From: Alicyclobacillus sp.
GTDB taxonomy: Bacteria > Bacillota > Bacilli > Alicyclobacillales > Alicyclobacillaceae
Length of the DNA: 64,000 bases
Direction: 5' to 3'
Assembly: GCA_023511295.1 (NCBI GenBank)
Contig: JAIMBT010000020.1
Span: 1 to 64,000 of the forward strand
A program made the translations under genes and the position numbers. The notes under the pieces were generated by a model that worked only from the letters and a program-made list of their open reading frames with translations, was not told where the DNA came from and did no database searches. This document shows, piece after piece, positions 31,373 to 39,136 of the stretch (position 1 is the first letter of the stretch; every line of letters starts with the position of its first letter).

Positions 31373-32128
31373 ATGACGAAACGGTGGATTGCGGGGATTG
31401 GCGTCGTCGGCATCCTGGGCTGGCTGTGCCAGTACTTCGCCTTTATCGGATCGCCGCCTGAGAAGTCGATGGGCAACCTCATCCGCATCCTGTACTTCCA
31501 CGCCAGCAGTGCTTGGATTGCGTTTCTGTCCTTTGGTGTGGCGGCGTTCTTTGCCCTTTGCTACCTCATCCGGCGGCGACCCATCCTGGACCAGATCTCG
31601 TCCTCATCGGCTGAAATTGGGGTGATGTACACGACCGTCACGCTCATCACCGGGTCCCTCTGGGCCAAGCCAATCTGGAATGCGTGGTGGACGTGGGACC
31701 CCCGCCTGACCACGACCCTCATCCTGTGGTTTCTGTATGTCGGTTACCTGTTGCTGCGCGGATCGATTGAGGGACTGGAGCGGCGCGCTGTCGTTTCGGG
31801 CGTGTATGCCATCATCGCAGTGGCAGATGTGCCGGTGATTCACTTCGCGGTCGAGTGGTGGAACTCCATCCACCCGCAGGTGATTGACGAAACCGGTATC
31901 AACATGCCGGGGTCGATGCTGTTTGCGTTGATGTTCGCCTTCGTCGCCTTTTTCGCCATTTACGTTTTGCTGTTGGCCGTGCGGACCCGGCAGGAGGCCC
32001 AGCGGCAGCGGTTGTACCGTCTCCGCCGCGAGATTCAGGAGGTGCGCGGTCGGGCGGCGGACAAGCTGCAGCCGGACATCTCCGCGCACCCGCAGTTGCA
32101 GATGAGCGTGCCGAAGGGATCGAAGTGA
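31373..32128 (+). CDS. ccmC: CcmC haem delivery protein
   Basis: The 251-residue protein has six membrane spans and the haem-binding WWD motif (AWWTWDPRLTTTLILW), flanked by the usual His residues (LYFHASSAW and VIHFAVEWW). It attaches haem to CcmE. The C-terminal tail of about 50 residues is cytoplasmic and charged. Start ATG 31373 lies after GGAGGTG, two bases after the ccmB stop. Confidence 0.92.
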   Translation: MTKRWIAGIGVVGILGWLCQYFAFIGSPPEKSMGNLIRILYFHASSAWIAFLSFGVAAFFALCYLIRRRPILDQISSSSAEIGVMYTTVTLITGSLWAKPIWNAWWTWDPRLTTTLILWFLYVGYLLLRGSIEGLERRAVVSGVYAIIAVADVPVIHFAVEWWNSIHPQVIDETGINMPGSMLFALMFAFVAFFAIYVLLLAVRTRQEAQRQRLYRLRREIQEVRGRAADKLQPDISAHPQLQMSVPKGSK

Positions 32129-32256
32129 CCTGCATCACCCAGTGAAGGTGGCAGGGCCGGGAGATCTCGGGTCGAGCTGGGCGCTCCGGCCGTTCACGCA
32201 GGATGGAGAACCGTTTCGTCTGGTTGGGACAACCTCATGAAAAGGGAAGTGTGCGT

Positions 32257-32412
32257 GTGTTACAGCAGATGGGCTTCTTGTGGGCCGTGACAGCGGTGGT
32301 GTGGTTGGCCACCCTCGCCTTTATCGTCCGGCTGGTGCAAAGCCAGCACCGGTTGCACCGAGAGCTGGAACAGTTGGAGCGCGCGTTGCAGGACGTCCGC
32401 CGGAGTGAATGA
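32257..32412 (+). CDS. CcmD-like small membrane protein
   Basis: The 51-residue protein has one membrane span (FLWAVTAVVWLATLAFIVRLV) and a charged helix (SQHRLHRELEQLERALQDV), the plan of CcmD, which releases holo-CcmE from CcmABC. It stands right after ccmC. GTG 32257 has AAAGGGAAG at a good distance; an ATG at 32203 would extend it by 18 residues. The family assignment comes from size, span and position. Confidence 0.65.
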   Translation: MLQQMGFLWAVTAVVWLATLAFIVRLVQSQHRLHRELEQLERALQDVRRSE

Positions 32413-32500
32413 ACTTGGCAGCCGTTCCCCGGCGCAGGTTCGCTGATTTATCACCCCGTGTCCACGCCGGAGCACCGAGAGCGTTGGAGGAGGAAAGCGC

Positions 32501-32962
32501 GTGGCAGAAGTGGTAACGACGCAGTTGGAGGTTCGTTGGGGCGAGTGTGATCCCGCCGGGATTGTCTATCACCCTGCGTACATTGATTGGTTCTCGGTGG
32601 CCCGCATGCATTTCTTGCGCGAAAACGGCCTGCCCTACATGGAGGCATTCCACGCCGCTGGCATTGTCCTCGTCGTCCTGGAGGTTACCTGCAAGTACCG
32701 AAAGGTCCTGAAGGCGGAAGACACCATTCGCGTCGAGGCGCGCTTGGCGGAGCGCACGCGGACGCGGATGGCGCTTCGGTACGCGGTTTTTGGGCAGGAC
32801 GGCGAGTTGTGCGCGGCGGGTCGGACGGAGCACGCGTTTGTTGACATGAACAGCAACCGCGCCTGCAACTTGGAGCGCAAGGCCCCAGACCTGTGGCAGC
32901 GAATGGCCGAGTTGCCCCTGTCGGACGACCGCGGAGCCGATGGACCGGGCCGACGTGGGTAG
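32501..32962 (+). CDS. Acyl-CoA thioesterase, hotdog fold (4HBT)
   Basis: The 153-residue protein has the 4-hydroxybenzoyl-CoA thioesterase pattern: RWGECDPAGIVYHPAYIDWF with the catalytic Asp, then a helix and TCKYRKVLKAEDTIRVEARL. It hydrolyses acyl-CoA thioesters; the chain length is unknown. GTG 32501 follows GGAGGAGG. It may be read together with the ccm operon, but an 88-base gap separates them. Confidence 0.85.
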   Translation: MAEVVTTQLEVRWGECDPAGIVYHPAYIDWFSVARMHFLRENGLPYMEAFHAAGIVLVVLEVTCKYRKVLKAEDTIRVEARLAERTRTRMALRYAVFGQDGELCAAGRTEHAFVDMNSNRACNLERKAPDLWQRMAELPLSDDRGADGPGRRG

Positions 32963-33114
32963 GGGCCGTGCCCGGCTTCGCCGGAATTCCGCGCATCCGG
33001 AGGCCGACCGCCTGCAACAGCGGGCGTCGTCTGACATAGGGTATCCCGGAGGCGAGGGTCACGAGGTCTTCACGGGCCAAGGACTCCTCGGAAACGGCAC
33101 ACGGGTACAACACG

Positions 33115-33143
33115 TTGACGGCCCGGTATGGGCGTGCTACGAT
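33115..33143 (+). promoter_or_regulatory. Promoter of tRNA-Val
   Basis: TTGACG (33115-33120), a 17-bp spacer and TACGAT (33138-33143) stand 17 bases before the tRNA. Confidence 0.8.
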
Positions 33144-33160
33144 AGGCTCTGTCCCAATGA

Positions 33161-33235
33161 GCGGCTGTAGCTCAGAGGGAGAGCACCACCTTGACACGGT
33201 GGGGGCCACAGGTTCGATTCCTGTCAGCCGCACCA
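33161..33235 (+). tRNA. tRNA-Val (anticodon GAC)
   Basis: Acceptor GCGGCTG/CAGCCGC, D arm GCTC..GAGC, anticodon stem CCACC/GGTGG around TTGACAC (GAC), T arm ACAGG-TTCGATT-CCTGT, and CCA encoded. All arms are complete. Confidence 0.95.
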
Positions 33236-33240
33236 TGACG

Positions 33241-33273
33241 ACCGCCGACGCGCTGCATGCGTCGGCGGTTTTT
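33241..33273 (+). terminator. tRNA-Val terminator
   Basis: The 11-bp perfect stem ACCGCCGACGC/GCGTCGGCGGT (33241-33251, 33259-33269) is followed by TTTTT. Confidence 0.9.
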
Positions 33274-33321
33274 GCGTCACACCCGGTACCGTTCCGAGTA
33301 TATCCGCTTCCAAATCCGTCC

Positions 33322-33336
33322 CATACTGTCAGTATG
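33322..33336. repeat. Short palindrome before ytxC
   Basis: CATACTG and CAGTATG around one T stand just upstream of the ytxC ribosome site. They may be an operator for the sporulation gene, or chance. Confidence 0.45.
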
Positions 33337-33358
33337 ATGCGATGGACTCGGAAGGGTG

Positions 33359-34255
33359 ATGACAGTGCGCATCGTAAGCGTGGAATCCGAGTTCGCCGCT
33401 TCTGGGATGGCTCGGAGGTTGGCGGAGGCTGGATATTGCGTGAGTCGGGAACGGGCCGACGCGCGGCAACTGGCGATCTCCTTGGCGGGGGACGCCGGAC
33501 CGTTGGCCGACGTACTCGCGGAGTGCGTGTGGAACGATTGGCTGTACGCGTATATCGATCACGATGTGCGCGTTCGGTTTCCGTACCTGGACAGCGATGA
33601 GCGCGAATACGTCGCTCTGTTGACGCAGCATGCCCTGCGCTCGCAGGAGGCGGCCGAATCGGAGGAGGGACTGTGGATTCGCCGCATTCGGGCGGAACTC
33701 CTTCCGTTGCTGGACGGGGAACCAGGATTCTGCAACCTCGACGGCGTGATGCGGTTTCGCGCCAAGGTGCTGCTGCAGACCGCAGAGGACGCGGCGGGCG
33801 AGGTCGTGGAGCAGTTCCTGGCGGATCGAGAGTACGAAGAATTCGTCTCGCTGCTTCGATATATGCTCGAATCACGCCCGCTGACCCAAAGCGTGATCCA
33901 CCTGTTCTGCACAGATGAACGCGTGTGGATGTGCGATGAAGCCGGCGCACTCATCCGCGACGACGCGGTCACCGAAGCTGCCCACCAGGTGGCGGAGGAC
34001 GGCGATGTGAACGTGGAGGACCTGGCGATGAGTGTCCTCATCACGCGGTCGCCGTGCCGCATTGTCCTGCACGACGTCACGCACGCGGCACCGTGGCCCA
34101 GTTTTCCAGAGACGGTGGAGCGGGTGTTTCTCAATCGCGCTGTGCGCTGCCGCAACTGTGCGGCCTGCCGCCGGCTGGAGCAAGGTGACGCGGGCGAGGC
34201 ACCGCGGGACCTGTCCGAGGGTTCGGGGCGATGGCTCCCTCGCCTGTCCGACTGA
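33359..34255 (+). CDS. ytxC: Sporulation protein YtxC-like
   Basis: The 298-residue protein is cytoplasmic and mixed in fold. The central motif FRAKVLLQTAEDAAGEVVEQFLADREYEEFVSLLRYML is the YtxC signature, and it lies directly upstream of thrS as ytxC does in Bacillus. YtxC is a poorly known sporulation protein. The C-terminus has CRNCAACRR, a Cys cluster that could bind a metal. GGAAGGG precedes ATG 33359; GTG 33365 is spaced better and may be the real start. Confidence 0.75.
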   Translation: MTVRIVSVESEFAASGMARRLAEAGYCVSRERADARQLAISLAGDAGPLADVLAECVWNDWLYAYIDHDVRVRFPYLDSDEREYVALLTQHALRSQEAAESEEGLWIRRIRAELLPLLDGEPGFCNLDGVMRFRAKVLLQTAEDAAGEVVEQFLADREYEEFVSLLRYMLESRPLTQSVIHLFCTDERVWMCDEAGALIRDDAVTEAAHQVAEDGDVNVEDLAMSVLITRSPCRIVLHDVTHAAPWPSFPETVERVFLNRAVRCRNCAACRRLEQGDAGEAPRDLSEGSGRWLPRLSD

Positions 34256-34267
34256 ATCGGCGGACGA

Positions 34268-34297
34268 TTGACAAGCCCCTCGCGGGATGGCTATAGT
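34268..34297 (+). promoter_or_regulatory. Promoter of the thrS T-box transcript
   Basis: TTGACA (34268-34273), an 18-bp spacer and TATAGT (34292-34297) lie at the start of the T-box leader. Confidence 0.85.
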
Positions 34298-34304
34298 GAA
34301 GAAA

Positions 34305-34586
34305 ATGGATGGATGTCGAATGCGATGCGGAAAGACGCGTCAGGCATGGAACCTGTGGCCAGAGAGGAAGCGCCGTCGGCTGTAAGCGTTTCTCACAGGG
34401 ATGTCCTGAACACCACTTTCCAAGCAGCTGCCGGGGATGCGGAGGCGCGAAACGGCAGCCGGGGCGGACGTTATACGCGAAGAAGAGCCCAGCGTGCGGC
34501 TGGTTGGCAGGGCGTGCTGGGCTGAAGTTGGGTGGAACCACGAGACCGCGCGCTCGTCCCTTCGGGGATGGGCGCGCGGTTTGTTT
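34305..34586 (+). ncRNA. T-box leader of thrS (specifier ACC, Thr)
   Basis: The conserved T-box AGTTGGGTGGAACCACG lies at 34526-34542, before the terminator. Upstream, GAACACCACT carries ACC (34412-34414) as the probable Thr specifier followed by A. Uncharged tRNA-Thr would pair with both sites and stabilise the antiterminator, so thrS is switched on when threonine is short. Stem I features (AGAGAGGAAGC) are visible but were not folded in full. Confidence 0.88.
34545..34586 (+). terminator. T-box-controlled terminator
   Basis: ACCGCGCGCTCGTCCC and GGGATGGGCGCGCGGT form a 16-bp stem with G-U pairs around TTCG, followed by TTGTTT. Confidence 0.9.
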
Positions 34587-34649
34587 GGCGCACAGGCCGA
34601 GAGGGTCACGTCGACGACACGTGGCGGACGAAGAAGGAGTGGGTGAGAG

Positions 34650-36596
34650 ATGCCAGAGCAGGTCAGCGTGCGGCTGAAAGATGGTTCGGAGAGGTCTGTC
34701 CCTGCGGGAGCAACGTACCGCGAGCTCGCCCAGGCGTTGGGGCCGCGGTTGGGTAAGGAGGCCGTCGCCGTCCAGGTGGACGGCAAGGTCCAGGACCTGT
34801 CCCGCCCGGTGCAGCCGGGGGTGCAGGTGGAGTTCCTGACACTGCGCGACCGGGCAGGCGTAGACGTGATGCGGCATACGTGTGCGCACGTGATGGCGCA
34901 GGCGGTCGCCCGCCTGTTCCCGGGCACCAAGTTTGCCATCGGCCCCGTGATTGAGGATGGTTTTTACTACGACTTCGCAGACCACGTCTTTACGCCGGAG
35001 GACTTGCCGGCGATTGAGGCGGAGATGAAGCGCATCATCCAGGCGGATTATCCCGTCATCCGCGAAGAGATCTCGCGGGAGGACGCGTTGCGGTTCTTTC
35101 GGGAGCGGCAGGACCGGTTTAAGGTCGAGATTATCGAAGATCTTCCGGAATCTGAGCCGCTCACGCTGTACCGTCAAGGGGAGTTTGTCGACCTCTGCCG
35201 CGGCCCGCACCTGCCGTCGACCGGGTACATCAAGGTGTTTCAGCTGATGTCCATCGCCGGTGCGTACTGGCGAGGGGACGCCAGCCGCGAGCAGCTGACG
35301 CGGATCTACGCGGTCGCATTCGCGAAGCAGGCTGAACTCGACGAGTACCTGCGCCTGCAGGAAGAAGCCAAGGCCCGCGACCATCGTCGGCTCGGTAAGG
35401 AGCTCGGGATTTTCATGCTATCTCGCGAAGTCGGGCAGGGACTCCCGCTGTGGCTTCCGAACGGAGCGCGCATCCGTCGCCAGATTGAGCGGTACATCGT
35501 GGACCTGGAAGAGAGCATGGGCTACCACCACGTGTACACGCCCCACCTCGCAAGCGTCGAGCTCTACAAGATCTCGGGCCATTGGGACCACTACCACGAG
35601 GACATGTTCCCGCCGATGCAGATGGATAACGAGGAACTCGTCTTGCGCCCGATGAACTGCCCGCACCACATGATGATCTACAAGTCCGAAATGCACAGCT
35701 ACCGCGACCTGCCGCTGCGCGTCGCGGAACTGGGCACGATGCACCGCTACGAGATGTCGGGGGCGTTGGCCGGGCTGCAGCGGGTCCGGGCCATGACGTT
35801 GAACGACGCGCACATCTTCTGCCGTCCGGACCAGATTCAAGAGGAGTTCACGCGCGTGGTGCGCCTGATTGAGCGCGTGTACCGGGACTTTGGCATCACC
35901 GACTACTACCACCGTTTGTCGTACCGAGATCCGGCGGATACGCACAAGTACGTGCAAAACGACGAGATGTGGAACAAGGCGGAGCAGATGTTGCGCGCTG
36001 CGATGGACGACCTTGGGTTGGCGTACGTCGAGGCGCCCGGCGAGGCTGCCTTCTACGGGCCCAAGTTGGATGTGCAGGTGCGGACGGCCCTTGGCAAGGA
36101 CGAGACGCTGTCGACGGTCCAACTCGACTTTCATCTGCCGCAGCGGTTTGACCTGGAGTACATCGGCGAAGACGGTAAACCGCACCGACCGGTCGTCATT
36201 CACCGCGGCGTCGTCGGGACGATGGAGCGGTTCGTGGCGTTTCTCATCGAGCAGTACAAGGGTGCGTTCCCGACTTGGCTGGCGCCGGTGCAAGTCCGCG
36301 TCGCCACGGTGGCGGACGAATACGGGGGTTACGCAGAGGAGATTGCCGAACGCCTGGCGGAACAGGGATTCCGCGCAGAACCGGACCTGCGTCCGGAGAA
36401 GATTGGCTACAAGATTCGCGACGCGCAGGTCCACAAGATCCCATTCACCCTGGTCGTGGGTGAGAAGGAGCGAGCGACTGGAACCGTGAGCGTTCGCAAA
36501 TACGGCGCCGGAGACCTCGGCTCGATGTCGACAGAAGCCTTTGCAGGCCTGCTCGACGAAGAGGTCCGGAGCAAGGCCCTGTTGGTGCAAGCGTGA
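34650..36596 (+). CDS. thrS: Threonine-tRNA ligase
   Basis: The 648-residue class II enzyme charges tRNA-Thr. The N-terminal TGS domain (1-63, VRLKDGSERSVPAGATYRE) is followed by the editing domain with HTCAHVMAQ and CRGPHLPSTG. The catalytic core carries GMFPP-type motif 1 (EDMFPPMQ), the zinc Cys in MNCPHHMMIYKSE and LGTMHRYEMSGAL (motif 2). The anticodon-binding domain ends with EKERATGTVSVRKYG. Length is normal. ATG 34650 follows AGGAGTGGG. Confidence 0.96.
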   Translation: MPEQVSVRLKDGSERSVPAGATYRELAQALGPRLGKEAVAVQVDGKVQDLSRPVQPGVQVEFLTLRDRAGVDVMRHTCAHVMAQAVARLFPGTKFAIGPVIEDGFYYDFADHVFTPEDLPAIEAEMKRIIQADYPVIREEISREDALRFFRERQDRFKVEIIEDLPESEPLTLYRQGEFVDLCRGPHLPSTGYIKVFQLMSIAGAYWRGDASREQLTRIYAVAFAKQAELDEYLRLQEEAKARDHRRLGKELGIFMLSREVGQGLPLWLPNGARIRRQIERYIVDLEESMGYHHVYTPHLASVELYKISGHWDHYHEDMFPPMQMDNEELVLRPMNCPHHMMIYKSEMHSYRDLPLRVAELGTMHRYEMSGALAGLQRVRAMTLNDAHIFCRPDQIQEEFTRVVRLIERVYRDFGITDYYHRLSYRDPADTHKYVQNDEMWNKAEQMLRAAMDDLGLAYVEAPGEAAFYGPKLDVQVRTALGKDETLSTVQLDFHLPQRFDLEYIGEDGKPHRPVVIHRGVVGTMERFVAFLIEQYKGAFPTWLAPVQVRVATVADEYGGYAEEIAERLAEQGFRAEPDLRPEKIGYKIRDAQVHKIPFTLVVGEKERATGTVSVRKYGAGDLGSMSTEAFAGLLDEEVRSKALLVQA

Positions 36597-36637
36597 TGGC
36601 AGGTGGACGCCCCGACGGCGGGCGGAAGATGGCGTGC

Positions 36638-36666
36638 TTGACAGAGATGGCTGCGTAGGGTAATGT
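36638..36666 (+). promoter_or_regulatory. Promoter of infC-rpmI-rplT
   Basis: TTGACA (36638-36643), 17 bp, TAATGT (36661-36666), some 40 bases after the thrS stop. Confidence 0.85.
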
Positions 36667-36674
36667 AAATCTGT

Positions 36675-36880
36675 TCATCTCTGCCGCAGATGCTGCGCGC
36701 GCAGCGCTGGGGCATGACAACTCAATCGAACACGGATGGAAGCAGAAGCGTCCCGCTTCTCACCTGGTCGGCGCGTGCCGGCGGGTTTTAGACTCTTCAT
36801 ATCGGGCCCGTCTCGGCGTGAGACAGCCCGCTGAAGCAGATGGGATAGAGGCGCGGACGCAATCCGCGCCTCTGTTGTTT
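36675..36880 (+). ncRNA. Ribosomal protein L20 leader
   Basis: The region carries the L20-leader elements TCTCACCTGGTCGGC, GGTTTTAGACTCTTCATATC and GGGCCCGTCT, then a terminator. L20 binds such a leader in Firmicutes and shuts off infC-rpmI-rplT by termination. The assignment rests on matching these motifs and on the gene context. Confidence 0.8.
36847..36880 (+). terminator. L20-leader terminator
   Basis: The stem AGAGGCGCGGA/TCCGCGCCTCT (36847-36857, 36863-36873) is followed by GTTGTTT. Confidence 0.88.
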
Positions 36881-36926
36881 CCACGAAGGTTCGGCTCATT
36901 CCCAAATCATTTGGAGGTGACAAGAC

Positions 36927-37448
36927 ATTAGCAAAGACTCTTTTCAAGTGAACGACGGCATCCGGGCGCGCGAGGTGCGCGTCATCGATGAGGACGGCTC
37001 GCAGCTCGGAATCATGTCCCTTCGGGACGCCCGTCGCATTGCGGAAGAGAAGAACCTTGACTTGGTGAACGTCGCTCCGACCGCCAAACCGCCCGTGTGC
37101 CGAGTGATGGATTACGGCAAGTTCAAGTACGAGCAGAGCAAGAAGGAGAAGGAAGCTCGGAAGAATCAGCGGGTGATTGAGCTCAAAGAGATTCGCATGA
37201 CACCGAACATCGACGAGCACGACTTCCAAGTGAAGCTGAAGAACGTGGTGAAGTTCCTCAGCGAGGGAGACAAGGTGAAGATCACCGTGCGGTTCCGAGG
37301 CCGGGAAATCACCCACGCCAGCATTGGCCAACAGCTGCTCACGAAGATGGCCCAAGCAGCCGGTGACCAAGCGGTCGTGGAGCGCATGCCGCGCCTCGAA
37401 GGCCGCCACATGATTATGATTCTCGCACCGAAGCAGCAGTCCGTCTGA
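36927..37448 (+). CDS. infC: Translation initiation factor IF-3 (AUU start)
   Basis: The 173-residue IF-3 blocks premature 50S joining and proofreads the start codon. The N-domain (VNDGIRAREVRVIDEDGSQLG), the linker with YGKFKYEQSKKEKE and the C-domain with ITVRFRGREITH are complete. The start is ATT 36927, six bases after GGAGGTGA, reading (M)SKDSFQVNDG as in other Bacilli; IF-3 discriminates against AUU, so the gene senses its own product. GTG 36948 has no ribosome site and would cut off conserved residues. Confidence 0.93.
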   Translation: MSKDSFQVNDGIRAREVRVIDEDGSQLGIMSLRDARRIAEEKNLDLVNVAPTAKPPVCRVMDYGKFKYEQSKKEKEARKNQRVIELKEIRMTPNIDEHDFQVKLKNVVKFLSEGDKVKITVRFRGREITHASIGQQLLTKMAQAAGDQAVVERMPRLEGRHMIMILAPKQQSV

Positions 37449-37507
37449 ACCGTCCGGTAGAACGGCCGAGTGACGGCTCTGCATCCAGGAAACGGAGGAC
37501 AGCATCC

Positions 37508-37708
37508 ATGGGTAAGATGAAGACGCACAGTTCCCTGTCGAAGCGGGTGAAGCGCACAGCGTCCGGCAAGCTGAAGCGGGCGCAGGCGTTCGCATACCAC
37601 AAGGCCGTGAAGAAGTCGGCGAAGCGCAAGCGCAACCTGCGCGGGACGACGCTGGTCTCGGCGAGCGACGTGAAGCGCATCAAACAGATGGTCTCGTACC
37701 TGAAGTAA
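37508..37708 (+). CDS. rpmI: 50S ribosomal protein L35
   Basis: The 66-residue basic protein starts GKMKTHSSLSKRVKRTASGKLKR and has the L35 centre HKAVKKSAKRKRNLRGTTLV. It is a part of the large subunit. ATG 37508 follows GGAGG. It lies in the conserved infC-rpmI-rplT operon under the L20 leader. Confidence 0.95.
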   Translation: MGKMKTHSSLSKRVKRTASGKLKRAQAFAYHKAVKKSAKRKRNLRGTTLVSASDVKRIKQMVSYLK

Positions 37709-37827
37709 GACATTCTGAGGGTCGCTGCCAGGGGCGGACGAGCCTGTGCCGCCGTGAGACGGGACGCGGCACAAGCGCGGTTCGCGACCGGCCGGACGAC
37801 CTGTAACGACAGAGAGGGGTATCTGGA

Positions 37828-38187
37828 ATGGCACGTGTGAAGAGCGGCATGGTGACACGCCGTCGGCATAAGAAGATCTTGAAGATGGCCCGCGGCTATC
37901 GCGGATCGAAGCACCGCTTGTACCGCACCGCGAAGCAGCAGGTCATGAAGTCGCTGATGTACGCGTATCGCGACCGCCGCGTGCGCAAGCGCGACTTTCG
38001 TCGCCTGTGGATTCAGCGCATCAACGCAGCAGCCCGCATGAACGGACTGTCGTATTCGCGGCTGATGCACGGACTGAAGCTCGCCGGCGTCGAGGTCAAC
38101 CGCAAGATGTTGGCAGAGCTTGCAGTGGCGGATGGCTCCGCGTTTGCGGAACTGGCGAACGTGGCGAAGCAGAAGCTGAACGCCTGA
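37828..38187 (+). CDS. rplT: 50S ribosomal protein L20
   Basis: The 119-residue protein starts [25 protein letters not shown] and has [23 protein letters not shown]. It is an early 50S assembly protein and the repressor that binds the leader upstream of infC. ATG 37828 follows GAGAGGGG. A terminator closes the operon. Confidence 0.96.
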   Translation: MARVKSGMVTRRRHKKILKMARGYRGSKHRLYRTAKQQVMKSLMYAYRDRRVRKRDFRRLWIQRINAAARMNGLSYSRLMHGLKLAGVEVNRKMLAELAVADGSAFAELANVAKQKLNA

Positions 38188-38204
38188 CGATTCGGTCTCG
38201 CGAT

Positions 38205-38233
38205 GGTCCCGACCGCTGCGGTCGGGACCTTTG
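38205..38233 (+). terminator. Terminator of the infC-rpmI-rplT operon
   Basis: GGTCCCGACCGC pairs with GCGGTCGGGACC (38205-38216, 38218-38229), and TTTG follows. Confidence 0.88.
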
Positions 38234-38329
38234 TTCCATCCGGCCGCGCATCTGGGCGACGCGGCACCTGCCGCCGCGCTCGGGGTGCCGGTCGCCCTGG
38301 TCTCAACCACTTCACGAAGGAGAGCGGCC

Positions 38330-39136
38330 GTGTTCATCGAGTCCACGCACAATCCGAAAGTGAGACAGTGGGCGTCCCTCAAGACTCGCAAAGGACGTCG
38401 GGAACACAGCGCCTTTCTCGCGGAGGGACGGCGCTTGGTGGGCGAGGCGCTGGCTTCAGCCCGCTCGGTTCGTGCTTTGCTGTGGGATGTGGCTGCCGGC
38501 GAGGAACCTGTGGAGCTGAAGCGCTTGGCCGAGGCCCGCGGGGTTCCCATATACGATTTATCGCCGCAGGCGTTCGCAGCGGTGTCGGACACAGTCACCC
38601 CGCAGGGGGTCGCCGTTGTGGTCGAGCATCCGATGCCGTCCGCGGCAAGTTTTCCCGCTTTCACCTTGGTGTTGGACGGTCTGCGAGACCCCGGGAACGT
38701 CGGCACGCTCCTGCGGACCGCAGAGGCGTTTGGGGTTTCCGAGGTGTGTTGCGGTGCCGACGCGGCCGATCCGCTCGCACCAAAGGTGGTCCGCGCCTCC
38801 ATGGGTGCCGTCTTTCGCCTGTCCCTCCCAGAACAGCCGAGTCGGCTGTACCTGCATGCGTGGCGCGGTCACTGGCCGGACGGTCAGGTGGTCGTCTGCG
38901 ACGCAGCCGCCGAGCAGACCTGTGCCGAGTCGGATTTTACGCGGCCCACCGCCATCGTCGTCGGCAGCGAGGCGTGGGGTCTCTCCGAAGACGTGCGTGC
39001 TGCAGCGGACCGCTTCGTCCGGATTCCCATGGATCCGCCCGTGGAGAGCCTGAACGCGGCCGTCGCGGGCAGTGTGATGCTCTACGAGGCCTACCGGCAG
39101 CGAGGAGGACGAAGCGGGGCAGGAGGGGTTGAGTGA
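38330..39136 (+). CDS. TrmH/SpoU-family RNA 2'-O-methyltransferase
   Basis: The 268-residue protein has an N-terminal RNA-binding domain (STHNPKVRQWASLKTRKGRRE) and a SPOUT domain with the three motifs: VLDGLRDPGNVGTLLRTAEAFG, IVVGSEAWGLSEDV and IPMDPPVESLNAAVAGSVMLYE. It methylates a ribose in rRNA or tRNA with S-adenosylmethionine; the target is unknown. GTG 38330 follows AAGGAGAG. It overlaps the transporter gene behind it by four bases. Confidence 0.9.
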   Translation: MFIESTHNPKVRQWASLKTRKGRREHSAFLAEGRRLVGEALASARSVRALLWDVAAGEEPVELKRLAEARGVPIYDLSPQAFAAVSDTVTPQGVAVVVEHPMPSAASFPAFTLVLDGLRDPGNVGTLLRTAEAFGVSEVCCGADAADPLAPKVVRASMGAVFRLSLPEQPSRLYLHAWRGHWPDGQVVVCDAAAEQTCAESDFTRPTAIVVGSEAWGLSEDVRAAADRFVRIPMDPPVESLNAAVAGSVMLYEAYRQRGGRSGAGGVE

